DNA from: Diacronema lutheri
Lineage: Eukaryota > Haptophyta > Pavlovophyceae > Pavlovales > Pavlovaceae
Length of the DNA stretch: 64,000 nucleotides
Assembly: GCA_019448385.1 (NCBI GenBank)
Contig: JAGTXO010000018.1
Location: 682,001-746,000, forward strand
Direction of reading: 5' to 3'
The notes below the pieces were generated by a model. The model ran no database searches, had not been told where the DNA came from, and was given only the letters and a program-made list of their open reading frames with translations. The translations under genes were made by a program, and so were the position numbers. Positions 43,930 through 55,100 of the stretch are shown here, one piece after another (position 1 is the first letter of the stretch; each line of letters starts with the position of its first letter).

Positions 43930-46400
43930 GGCCGCCATCGACCTGCGCGCCTTCGACGCGGCGCTCGTCAACTGCGAGATCGTGAGCACGCGGCCGGTCA
44001 AGCCGAGCGAGCAGGCGCGCACGGTCGACAAGCTGAGCTACGGGCCGTCGCGCCGCGCGCTCGCCTTCGTCTCGCCGCCCTGCGTCGTCGACTGGCCCGA
44101 GCTCACGGGCGACGGCAACTTTGGCACCATGTACGGGCCGACGGACGTCGACAAGGCGGCGTACACGGCCGGCGTGACCGACAAGGAGCTGCCGATTGAA
44201 GGCGCGCCGCTCGCGCAGATGGACGCCTACTTTGGCGCCCTGCGCGCCATCGACGATCAGCGCGTCGAGACGGTGCACGCGCGCCAGAAGGAGCTGCTCA
44301 ACACGCGCGGCCTCTCGAAGGAGGAGGTGCGCGGCAAGCTCTCGCCCGCCGTCAAGCCCAAGTACGAGGATGACACGCTCGCGCACACGCGGCTGAACAT
44401 GTCGACGCGCACGTTCACGTGGGCGGGCTCCGAGCGCGTCGTGCCGCTCGTCGACGCGCGGCGCGAACCGGTCGACGAGATCCGGCACGAGGACGTCTGC
44501 GCCATCGCCACGCAGCTCGACCGCGTCTACACGGGGCTCACGGGCTCGATGTTTGGCACCAAGTGGAACGTGTGCGGGGTCATGCTCCTGAAGCGCGCCG
44601 AGCAGCGGCCGCAGCCCGGCTCGGACGCCTTCGCCTCGTACGGCGTGCCCGCCTGGGCCGACACGTTCGACTCCACGGGGCTGTACGTGCCCGACGAGCG
44701 CGAGCGCGCGGCGGCGCTCGCGGCGGTGGCCGGTCTGCGCACGGCGCGCGCGCCGGCCGGGCCGGGCGGGCGCGAGCTCGCGCGCGCGCAGGGCTACCAT
44801 CGCGCCGAGCGGGCTGCGAGCGCGGCGGCGGCGCGCGCGGCGATGGCCGAGGGCGGCCAGCAGTGCGCGCTCCACGGCGCGGTCGTCAAATCGGCGCTGC
44901 GCGGCGTGGGCAACCGGCTGCATCTTTGCGACGCGCCGGGCGGAACGGGCAAGACGTTCGTCGAGCGCGCCATTATCGCCGCCGTGCGCGCGGATGGGCA
45001 CGCGGTCGTCGTGGGCGCGTCCTCGGGCGTCGCCGCCACGCTGCTGCCCGACGGCCGCACCTTCCACTTGACCTTCAAGGTGCCCGGCGGTGCCGACTCC
45101 GACGGGCAAGCCGTTCAATGGCGTGCCGCGCTCCGAGCGCGGGCGCTCCCTGGCCGCCGCGGCGGCTGGTCGTGTGGGACGAGGCGCCGATGCAGACGCG
45201 GTGCCACCTCGACTCGCCTGATCGGTGTTTGCGCGACGTGACGGGCGTCGACGAGCGCTTCGGCGGCGAGACGCTGCTGCTCGCCGGCGACTTTCGCCAG
45301 TGCTTGCCGGTGGTGCGGCGCGGCTCGCGCGCGCAGATCGTGCGCTCCTGCCTCAAGTACTCGGCGCCGTGGCAGCACGATCGGCAGCACGCCTTGGTCG
45401 AGAACGTTCGCGCCTCGAGCGCGGCGCGCGACACGGGCGACGCGCTCGGCGCGGGCGAGTGGGCGGAGCTGCTGCGCAGCCCCGGCGACGGCGCCGTTCC
45501 CGCGGCGGTGCCGGCGGCCGGGGCCATGCCCGGCGCATTCCCGCTCGATCCCGTGCAGCTGCCCGAGGCCGTCGGCGGCGTCCCCATCCGCGTGGGCTCG
45601 GCCTACCCGACGGAGCTCGTGACGACTTTGTCCACGGCGCGACGTGTTGGACCGACGACGGCTCGCTGTGCGACCGCGCGGTGCTCTGCGCCAAGCAGAC
45701 GGACGTGGCGCGGATCAACTGGCTGGTGATCGGCCGCTTCCCGGGCGCGGCGGCGAGGTGCGCGTCGGCGGACGAGCTGGCGCGACGACGGGGCGGGCAA
45801 GCAGATTGCGCGGGCGTCGGTCGAATTCCTCGACTCGCTCGAGCACGCGCAGATGCCGCACCGCGTCCTCGACCTGAAGCCCGGGATGGTGGTGATGCTG
45901 CCGCGCAACCTCTCGCCCGGCGAGGGGCTGTGCGGCGGCACGCGGCTGATCGTGCGCGGCGTGCGCGCCGGCGGCCGGCTGCTCGAGTGCGCACGCCCCG
46001 GCGCGGCCGCCGGGCGCGACAGCACCGTGCTCGTCGCGCGTGTCGACCACCACTCGCCCGACGACGGCACGTTCGCGCTTGTGCGGATGCGCCGCCAGTT
46101 CCCCGGTGCGGCCGGCGTAACGAGGCGCAGGGGCAAGCGCTCGGGTGCGCGGGCGTGTGGCTCGCCGAGCCGTGCTTCACGCACGGCCAGCTCCACGTGG
46201 CCGCTTCGCGCGTCGGGCACACGTCGCGCGTCCGCTTTGCGCTCGGCCCGGACCTCGTGACGCGCAGCGTCGTCTTCAAAGAGGTGCTCCGCGCGGTCAG
46301 CGGTGGCGAGGCGGCGGCGGCGGCGCTCGCCGCGGCCGCCGTCGCCGCCGCGCGCGAATGCGCGGCGGCGGCGCGCGGTGGCGGCGGGCGCGGACGGCGC
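43928..46400 (+). pseudogene. Broken gene: unknown N-terminal domain plus PIF1-type helicase region
   Basis: The first ~320 codons, in one frame from ATG 43928, encode a balanced protein I cannot name (VNCEIVSTRPVKPSEQARTV, LSPAVKPKYEDDTLAHTRLN, FGTKWNVCGVMLLKRAEQ). The same frame runs into a helicase start with Walker A LCDAPGGTGKTF and ASSGVAATLLPDGRT. Further helicase landmarks of the kind found in Helitron/PIF1 proteins follow along the strand: VVWDEAPM (Walker B), GETLLLAGDFRQCLPVV, RVLDLKPGMVVMLPRNL, CFTHGQLHVAASRV. The reading is spread over several frames, with about four breaks, so the gene looks dead. It could come from a rolling-circle transposon or from a virus-like element; I could not decide, and no ends were found. 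Confidence 0.6.
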
Positions 46401-47793
46401 GCGCGGCGCCGGCGGCGGGCGGCGCGCTGGCGGCGGGCGCGCCGCCGGCGCGCGGTGCTGGCCAGCACCCGCCGGCGCGACGCCCGCCGCGCCGCTCGCG
46501 CCGACGCGCAGCCGTCGGGTGCTCGCCAGCACCGCGCGCCGCGCGACCGGCCCGCGTACCTGCGCGCCCTTCTAGGGCGCGCAGGGCGGCGCCAATGCGG
46601 CCGGCGCGCAGGGGCCTCACGCTGGCGCGCTGCCCGCCGCCGCGTGGGTCGCCGCTGCGCGCGTGCCGTCGGCGCTGCCGCCGCCCGGCGTCGCGCTCGC
46701 GCCGCAGCCGCAGCCGCCGCCGCCGCCGTCGCCGCCGCCTGCCGCCTGCCGGCAAGCTGGGCAAGTGCGCAGCGGCGGCGACGGCGGTGCGCGACCCGGC
46801 GAGCAGGCGGCGCGCCGCCGAGCCGGGGGCGGGCTCCGTGGGCGACGAGGCTCGCCCGCCACTCGCACTACTCGCGCGCCAAGTGCGCACAACGAATTAA
46901 TGCTCATACCATGGCGTCGCGCCACGGCAGTACGCCCGTGGCCCCGGCGGCCAGCCTCGCGCCGCTACGCCGTGTCGTCGCGGCCGGCGCACACAGCGAA
47001 CTGTGTTTCCGCGGCACATGCCCGGCTGCTCGCGCGCTGCAAGCTTGCCGAACTGCTCGCGCTGGAATGGCGCGTTGCGGGCGTGCCCGCGCACCGCGCG
47101 TGTGCCATGCGCGTTCCGGGAGCGCCGCGCCGCGCGCCAAAGCGGCGCGCGGCGGACGTGCGGCCTCGGGCCGAAGAGGGGCCGGCGCGACCGGCCGCGA
47201 GGCGGGCGCAGACGCTCGGCGTGCCGGTCGATGCGTCGTCCAAATCCGCGTCGGGCGGATGCGCGCCTGGGCCGGCGCTGCGTGCAGTCGGCGGGGCCCG
47301 GCCACGCGCTCGGGCGTAACGTTCGCGCCTGTTCGGCCGAGGCGCACTCGCCGTCCCCTCGCGCCGGCAACGTGCGTGCGGGCCAGCACGCAGGCAGCGT
47401 ACGATGCCACGGCAGCGGCGAGCGCGTCCCCGCCGGTGTGCCGCTCGGCGCCCCGTCACGCGCAACGTGCGCGCCGCCCGCTGCATGCGCACGCATACGC
47501 GCGCTGGCAGCGTGCGCAAAATTGCCCGGGCAAGATCGTCCCGCGCTCGCGCCGCCGACGCATCATTCCATGTGTCCGTTTCGGCATCTGCCACCATCCA
47601 CCAGCCCTCGAAAGCCGGCTTGCGCGTGGGCGCCCGTCCGGTGCGAGAAGCGGCTCGCGTCCTCGCGCGGGGCGCCTCCGCGCCAGGCGCCCGGCGCGCG
47701 CTCGTCTTGCCGCGCCACCACGCTGATCTGCGCCCAACCCTCGCTCGCCAATTCCCCCGTCGTCCCTGCTGCGCAGCCCGCAACAGCGCGCGC
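46401..47793. other. GC-rich region, no supported gene
   Basis: Frames are open on both strands but Arg/Ala-rich, with no domain. A GCCGCCGCC-rich stretch lies at 46700-46745. Earlier exons of the USP-like gene could lie here. Confidence 0.35.
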
Positions 47794-49217
47794 ATGGCGC
47801 GTGCACGGCGCGGCGCCTTGAGCAAGTTTTACGTCGTCGGTCGGCAGCCTGTGGAAGACGCGTTTGACGGCCCGATGTGGCCGGTGAGAGTGCCCGGCGT
47901 GCCGCGTGGTGAGCGCCTGCACGGCTTGCCGGGCTCGGCGCGCGCCCAGCCAGCCTCCCTCCATCCCGCCGCAAACCGTGCGTGCGCACCCCGCACACCC
48001 GGCGCTGCGCGGCGCGGCGCAGGCGCGAAAAACGAGGGCAGCGCGTGCTACACGACCGTCCTTATGCAATCGCTCTTCGCCCTGAACATGCTCCGTGCGA
48101 TGCTTCGCTCCGCTTCGCGCCGTGCCAACAGCGTCGAGAGGGCGCGTTTTCGGGACTTTGGCACGCTGATCGAGGACACCAGGGCGCCGACACGGCTGTG
48201 TCTTGTGTCCGTCATCGACGTCATCTCGGGCCGTGGCGCGCGAAGGACGCCGCAGGATGCCGCTGAGTTCTTCCGGTTGCTGCTCGGCCGAGTGCCCGGG
48301 CTCGCTGCGGCCTTTGAAGCCGACACACGCGTCGGGCCAGTGCTCGAGCAGATCGCCGTGCCTTCAGAGGCCGGCGAGGGCATCGCCGTACTCGTCAGCG
48401 TCGGCGGCGATGCGGCGCGCGCGCTTGCACACGCTCTGGGGGGCGCCGCTGGGCCGCCGCGGGATCGCCACACGAACGCGGGCCACTCGGGCGTGCTCAC
48501 GCCAGCCAGCATTGCTGTCGAGGCGCCGCGCACGACGCGCGGCAATGGCTCGCAGTGCAAGAACAACCGCGCGCTCGTGTGCGCGCCGCGGCTGCTGCTC
48601 GGCGGGCGCGACCACCTCCCCGTCGCCGGCGTGGTGCACGTGGGCGAGGGGCCGATGAGCGGGCACCTTGTCGCCATCGTGCTCCGCAACGAGGCTTGGT
48701 TTCCGTGCGACGACTACAACGTGCGGCGGCGCGCACGGTCGCTCGGTGCCGCGACCGGCGGTCGAGCGCAGCCGCGACCGCCCCGTCCTCCCGCGCGGCA
48801 CGCGCGCGTGGCCTGAAAGCTCGCGCGCGCGCCTGCCGCACGCACGCGCGTTGCCCGCGCAGATCTACAACGTGCCTGAGTCCGACGCGCTGGCGTGGGC
48901 AAGTGGTGCGAGCATGCTCGTTCACAGCCGGCTCGACGTGGAGCCGTTGGACCCGGCGCTGGGCTCAGCGTCACCGCCGTCGGCCGCATCGCCTGCGTGG
49001 CCGAGCTCGGAGCCCGACGCGCCGACCTTGCCGGCAGCCTGGCCGCGGGTGCGGCAGATGGCAGCGGTGCCAACAGATGCGACGATCGGCATCGCGGAGA
49101 CGGCTGCAGACATCTCTACGGCGGCGATCGGCCCAGCTGCGTGCGAGGCCCGCCAAGTTGTCTCCGTGACGCGCGCATTGCCAACAGCGGTGAGTGCGTC
49201 CTCGTCTCCGGCGGCCG

Positions 49218-49255
<38 letters not shown>

Positions 49256-49472
49256 ACACACACACACAACTCTCCCTACCTTCTTCCTCCTTTCGCACCT
49301 CGCACGCGCACGCCGTCCGCTGTCCGCTGTCCGCGGCCCAAATTGCCTTGCGGAAGCCGAGCAGGCAGAGCCCTGCTTGGATGGCTCCAGCGCGCATCTT
49401 GTGGATGGCGACGCTGTGGGCGAGCACGGACGCTCAAATGTGACCAGTGGCGCGCACGTGCACGTGCGCTAA
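47794..49472 (+). CDS. Ubiquitin-specific-protease-like (peptidase C19) protein, 3 exons
   Basis: A short USP-like protein. The Cys box reads NEGSACYTTVLMQSLFALNM (family N-x-G-N-T-C-Y-x-N-x-x-L-Q-x-L). Then come QDAAEFFRLLLG (QEDAxEFL) and the His box SGHLVAIVLRNEAWFPCDDY with N (GHYxAxVxxxxxWxxFDDxxV). The first Gly-Asn of the Cys box is changed to Gly-Ser, but the catalytic Cys and His are kept. Exons end 48720, run 48863-49189 and 49365-49472; introns 142 nt (GTGCGG..CAG) and 175 nt (GTGAGT..CAG, with a ~30-nt poly-C). With the listed start the product is 453 residues. The start is uncertain: sequence before 48023 is low complexity, and an acceptor-like GCGCAG at 48022 could mark a true exon boundary. 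At about 270 residues the recognisable core is compact for a USP. Confidence 0.6.
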
Positions 49473-49559
49473 CTGGACGTCGAGCGTGTGCGCCTTGTCC
49501 GCACGTGTGCACTCACGTGCGTCTGCGGCGATCTGCCCGGCGTAGTAGTCCGCGCGCGC

Positions 49560-49808
49560 GGGAGCCGCGTCGGCAGTAGGAGCAGGATAACGTACTTGCG
49601 CCTGACGAGGACGGCGAGAAGTGCGGCTTTTCGCTCGGGGTCTACCATGCCGCCGAGGTTGGCGCTGGCGCGCGTGAGGCAGTCGGAGCGCGCTGGGCCC
49701 GGGTTGAAGGCCTCACCCCGGGGGACGGGAGGATTCAAGGCGCCGAGCCGCTGCGGGTGCGGCGGGAGGCCCCGGGCGGGTGTGCTAATGCGGCTCGATG
49801 GCCGCCTG

Positions 49809-49839
<31 letters not shown>

Positions 49840-50656
49840 CGTTGGGCCGCCCGCGGAAACGGAGGTGAGCGTGTGGGAGCGGCGCGCGTCGGCGCGCGCG
49901 GCTGGCGTGCAGCACGGATAAGTCTTGTGTGGACTTCGCGGGGCGGATCCCGGTGCAGGGATTGCCGACGTAGGCCGCGAGCGCGAGCAGGGCGGGGATG
50001 AAGACGGATGATGGGGTTGGGGCCAAGGCCGCCGCACCCGCAGCTATCACGGTGGCAGCGACCGCCACGGTCAGTGCGAGGCTCGCGTGGCCGCTGCGCG
50101 GGCAGCTCGCCCGCCAGGTCCAGGAGGGCCGGCCTGCGGCCTCAGTGCCCAGCGTTGGGCATGTCAGCGTCTGCGTCTGCGGGCCCGCCACTGCGATGGC
50201 GCATTGAGCCTGGCGCACCAAAACGCAATCGGTCCGCCGATCGGGGGGGGGGGGGGGGGGGGGGGGGGCGAGGCGTGCGCGGGGGCTTGGGGTGGGCTCC
50301 GGGTGCCGGCGCTGTGCCAGCGGCGGGCTTGGTTGACGCCGTCTCGCCGGGGCCCTTGCGCCTTGCGGCGCGAGCGTCGCGGAGGGGCGTCGGCTCCGCT
50401 GGCTCCGCGTCGGCGGTGGCGTGGGGCAGGCTCTTGTGGAGGGCGGAGCGCTCGCGCACGAGTCGGTTGCCAAGGCGGGCTGTCTGCGTGCCGTTGGGCT
50501 GCGCTTGGGCAGGTAGGACCTGCGGCCTCGGGGGCGGGCGGGTTTTCGTGTTGGGCCAGGCGGCAACGCGCACCGGCCGTGTTCGCGGCCGGCAGGCGGA
50601 CGTCCGCAGCGGGGCGGAGAATGCGGGTGAAGCGCTTGCACGGGCGCGGTTCGCAC
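49560..50656 (-). mobile_element. LINE (non-LTR retrotransposon) 5' remnant
   Basis: On the minus strand the frame contains FNPGP, then SANLGGMVDPERKAALLAVL and RRKYVILLL. This is the beginning of an AP-endonuclease domain preceded by the NPGP motif common just before it in many LINE proteins (ETNPGP .. NxNGL .. ydIlxLQET). The LQET catalytic stretch that should follow is not intact, and no reverse transcriptase is seen, so only the start of the endonuclease remains. Upstream are Pro-rich sequence and hydrophobic segments (FIPALLALAAYVGN). A related, also open, minus frame continues to about 50,880. Runs of 26-31 G (+ strand) at 49809 and 50243 lie inside. Confidence 0.45.
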
Positions 50657-50880
50657 CTGGCGGCCAGGCGATCACGAACCGTTGGGTCGCCCGGCTGTTT
50701 GGTGGAGCCGAGGGCAGCAAGGATAGCGAGCTTGGCCGCCTCATCGGTGACGAGCGCACTGTTGCCCAGCTCTGTACCTCGAAGCCCTGGATGTGCAGGC
50801 GTCGGGGAAGTTCCCGGCAGCGTCGCCTGCGTCCGTCGAGAGGCGGACCGAAGTCGCGCCCGTGCCCCCGTTGGCGACAC

Positions 50881-52173
50881 CGAGCTCTCGCTCGTTCACA
50901 CCGGCCCGCCGACGCGGGCGCGTGGTGCGCGCGCGTTGGGTGCGTGTCTGCCTCGAGCAGCGTGCCCAGTCGCAGTGTGGGCGCGTGTCCGTCTGCCTCA
51001 AAACGCCACGTGGAGGGGAAGGCGCGGGGCGGGCTCGCCGAGGAGGTGCCGCCGCTCGCTGCCACCCGGCGCGGGCTCGGGGCAGCCGTCTTCGGGTGCC
51101 GCGCTCTTCGCGCCATGCACGAACGTTCCGCCGCGCTCGCAGCGCGCGAGCGCACACACAGAGCGCGCGGCGACCCCGGCGGGGGCAGTGCGTCCCGGTG
51201 GCACTCGCGGGCGCGCGCCTGGCCTGGGCGCAGCTGGGCGCGTTGCCGCCCGCGCAGCGAGCCGCCCGCGCGCCTCGCCGCGCGCGCGCTTCGTCGCACG
51301 CGTGCGCCCTGCATGCACGCGCACAGCGCGCGGCGGCTCGGCGCAGTGCAAGGCAGAGCGTGCTGCAACGGTTGCGAGGGCGCGCACGCGCGGCGCGGCG
51401 CGCCCCTGTGTGGTCGCCTGCGCGCGGCGCGTGGTCCGGACGCAGCTCGGTGGCGTGATGCCGTTCGTGCAACACAGTGCGCGTGAGAGCCGCACGTGCA
51501 CACCTGCAGTGCAACACGGCATTGCGCGCGTTGCGTGGGCGGAGCGCGGCTGGATGTGCTTGAGGTCGCGCAGCATGCCGCGCGCCGCGCGCTGTGCGGC
51601 GCAGCGAGTCGGCCATGCCCCTGGTCCTCGTCTCCGGGGGGGGGGGGGGGGGGGTGGTGGTGGCAACCAGGATCCGCCAGCGCGTGGTGGGCGCCGTCCA
51701 ACTCCCAGCCAGGATGCGCCCCGTTCTTCCCCGACACTCTCCGTCCAAACCCGCCGCCCAGCCTGCCGCCGCACCCGCCGCCAACGCCGCCGCGCACCCA
51801 TCCGCCGAGCTCGCCTCGCGCGCGCTCGCGCTCACGCTGCGCGACGAGGCTGCGCAGGCCGGCGCGCGGCCGTGCAGAGCAGCGCAGGCCGGCGCGCGGC
51901 CGCGCGCGCGCGCTCACGTTGCGGCCGCGCAGCGAGCTTTCGCCGCGTCGCAGCCCCTCCGAGCAGCCACGATGCACGCCCCCGGAGGACGTTGGCCGCG
52001 CTCGGAGGCCGCGCTCGGGCGCGCAAAGAGAGGCGGCGCGGGCAAACGAGTAGGCTCGGCGCGCTGGCGGGTCCTGGTTGTGGGAGAGCGGGGCATTCTC
52101 TAGGGCATCATGTAAATTCTCCCAAGTATCATCCGGGCCGCCATCCGGACACTGACGTGCCCACAGTCTGCAG
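50881..52173. other. GC-rich region, no supported gene
   Basis: Open Arg-rich frames on both strands without domains. A run of 16 G at 51637-51652. Two copies of GGCCGGCGCGCGGCCG lie at about 51858-51903. The final 100 bp (TCATGTAAATTCTCCCAAGTATC) are AT-richer and may be the promoter of the giant gene. Confidence 0.35.
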
Positions 52174-55100
52174 ATGGAGGACTCCGTGAAGGACGCTTTG
52201 CCCGGCGGGCGGGGCGGCTCGGACAGTTTCTCGCTGGCCCTCAGCACCATTCTGTCGCCGGGAGATACCCACCCCCACGTGGTCCCATCCACTTGCCTCA
52301 TCGCCCTGCTGCGTTACGCGGATTTCGGCACGAGCAGGGTTAGGGTGGGCGACACGGGGTGCTCGCAGCATGCGCTCAAGGTGGCGCTGCGCAACCTGCG
52401 CAAAGCATGCGCGGATGCGGACCGGTTTGGGCAGGTGCTCGTGGTCGTGCTACCGCTCTGCCTCCGCGCGTCCAGCGGCCTCGTGCACTGGACGGCGGCG
52501 TACCTGCTCCTCGCGCCGCCCGCGCAGCGCGGCGCGCCGCCCGGCGCCGCGCTCGCCCTGCTCGCCGATTCGCGCACCTTGGGCAACGGCGAATCGGCGT
52601 ACGCCACGGCGGCCGGCGTGCTCATCAAGAAGCTTGCGCAGCGCATCGGCAGAACAGCGCCGCCCATCGATGCCTTCAAGGCGCCCCCGCAGAGTGGGGC
52701 CGCGTGTTGCTTCGCCGCGGCAACAGTCGCGGCCGAGGTCGTGGCGAGCGCATCGACGCTCTACGGCCGCCGCGCGAGTGTCCTTGTCGACATCAAGAAG
52801 GCTTTGGACGCGCGCCTCGCGCGCCTCACGACGGCCGCGTACGAGGAGACCCGCGCGCGCACGCTCCGCGCCGCCATCGGCGCTCTGCTCGGCGACCGCG
52901 CCAGGCGCTTCGGCCCGTTCACCCGCGAGGCCGCGCGGCTCGCCGAGGCCGCGCGGCTCGCCGAGGCGTGCGATGCCAGTGTCGGCGGATCCGCGCCCGA
53001 CGGGCTGCTGCAGGCCGTCGAGGCGGCGCTGCGCGCGCCCGACGACCGCATCGCACGCACGGCCGCGCTCGACGCGCTCACGGGCGCTGCAGGCCGCGCG
53101 CTGTCGACGGCGGCCAGGCCGCGCGGCGCGGCGGCGCCAAGGCCGCCGTCGCGAGCGCCACCGCCGCGTGCGCCGCAGCGGCGCGCCGCCTCGGCGTGGG
53201 GGCCCCGACCATTCAGCAGCCTCGGCGGGGGCGAGGGCGACGGGGACGATGGCGACGCCACCACCGCTGACGACGGGGAGGGCGCGGAGGACGGGGACGA
53301 CGACCCCGCGGGCGCGGCGGCTGCGGCGGTGGCGACGGGCACGGCGGCGACGAGCGCGGTGGCGGCGGGCGCGGCGCCAACCTCGCCGGCGGCGGCGGAC
53401 GGCGGTGGCTCGGCGCCGCTCGAACGCCGCTGCGTCTACACTGCGCCTGATGAGGGCGACGCGGACGCGCGCGTGTACGACGCCAAGGACCCCGAGCAGC
53501 TAAAAGCGGGCAGGGCGCGGCTACGGGCGAACAGCGGGCGCGCGCCCGCCGTGGTCGACACGCTTTTCGCGCACGCGACGGGCACGATCGTCACGCGGCA
53601 GCGCACGGAGGGCGTGACCGGCGCGGGCATGCACCACCTCGCCGCCCCGACGCAGGGCGCAGGGTACGTTACCGTCGTGCGGGCCGAGCTGGGCGAGCCC
53701 GGCTTCGCGGGGACGACATGGCACATGACGTCGGGCGTGGAGAACCAGCCGCGCGCGGTACGAGCGGCCGCGCGCGCGTACGCGCACGACGGCTGGGGCG
53801 GCGTGTACAATGCGCACGAGGACTTTGCCGCCTTCGAGGGCTTGCCGCGGCTCGCCGCGCCCGAATCGCTCGCGGCCATCGCCGGCGGGTCGGCGGACGC
53901 GGTGTTCTGCTGGCGGTCCGGCCGGTCCGTCATCGGCGAGGTGACGACGGTTCACTTCAATGGCGACCGCGCCGCCGCCATCGACCACGCGCGGGCGCTG
54001 CGCGTCAGGCCCGATTGGCGCTCGCAGCCCAGGATCTACGAGGCGGCGTGCGGCGCGGAGGGCACGGTGCTGCTCGTGTGGGTCGTGCCCGACCGTCACA
54101 AGAACCCGCGGCTGGACTGGGCGCCGATTCTCGTCGTGATCCACCTGCCCGCCGACCCCGACTGGCTCGCGCGCGCCACGCCGGCGATCGCGAAGGCGCG
54201 GCGCGAGGTCGAGGACGGACGCGCGCGCGCGGAGGCGCGCGGCGTGCCGCAGCACCTCGCCTACACGCTGAGCCCACGCTTCCGAGGCACCGCGCCGCGC
54301 GGAGCCGCGCGCGTGCCGCCGCGCCTCGGCGCGAGCGACGCGCGCGAGGCGCGCGCGCTCGCGGCGCTCGAGCCGGCGCTCATGTTCGCGCCGGCCTGGC
54401 GGCGCGCGGTGCGCGCGGCGAGCCGCGCCCCCGGCAGTGGCGCCGCGGCCGTCGAGCGCGCGCTCGCGCGCCTGCACAACGCGCTCGAGCCCGATGACGA
54501 GAGCGCGCCCGAGTCGACGCGCGTCGCGCCGCTCGCCGCCGCGCTCGAGCAGTCGGCGGGCTGGCCGGCGGGCACGGCGCGCATGGCGGCAAGCGTGACC
54601 AAGGGCCCCGGCGTCGGAGATGGCGCAGGTGGCGACGAAGTGACCAAAGTGGAGGAAACGGCGAAGACGAGCGGCGACGGCTGCACCGGCACGCCTCCTC
54701 TGCGCCCGGCCGCGCGCGCGGCCGGCGCGGCGGACGACGGAGGGGCGGCGGTCGTGGCGGGCGTCGAGGGCGAGCGCGACGCACTCGCCAAGACGGGTGC
54801 CGGCGGCTGCGACGACGACGCTCGCGAGCCGCTGTCGGCCGGCAAGCCCGGCGCACTCGCCGCCGCGGCGACCGTCGGGGGTCTCGGCGAGCTCGTCGGC
54901 AGCCTATGCGCGTGGCTGGCGCGCGGCGCGGCTGGCGGCGCCATCGCGGCCATCTCCCCCGGGACGGCCGCGCGCGGAGCAAACGGCACGCCGCAGCGCG
55001 CCGAGCCGCCGGCCGCCGGCGATCCCGTCGCTCCGCACGCGCGCGTCGCCGCTGCGGCGCCCTTGGCGGGCAGCGCGGCGGCGCCGTCGTCGGCCGCGCG

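Noticed and set aside
50142-52301. A 719-codon minus-strand frame
   Set aside because: Contains poly-Pro from G runs and overlaps the 5' end of the giant gene. No domain, so not called as a gene, though its lower part overlaps the LINE remnant.
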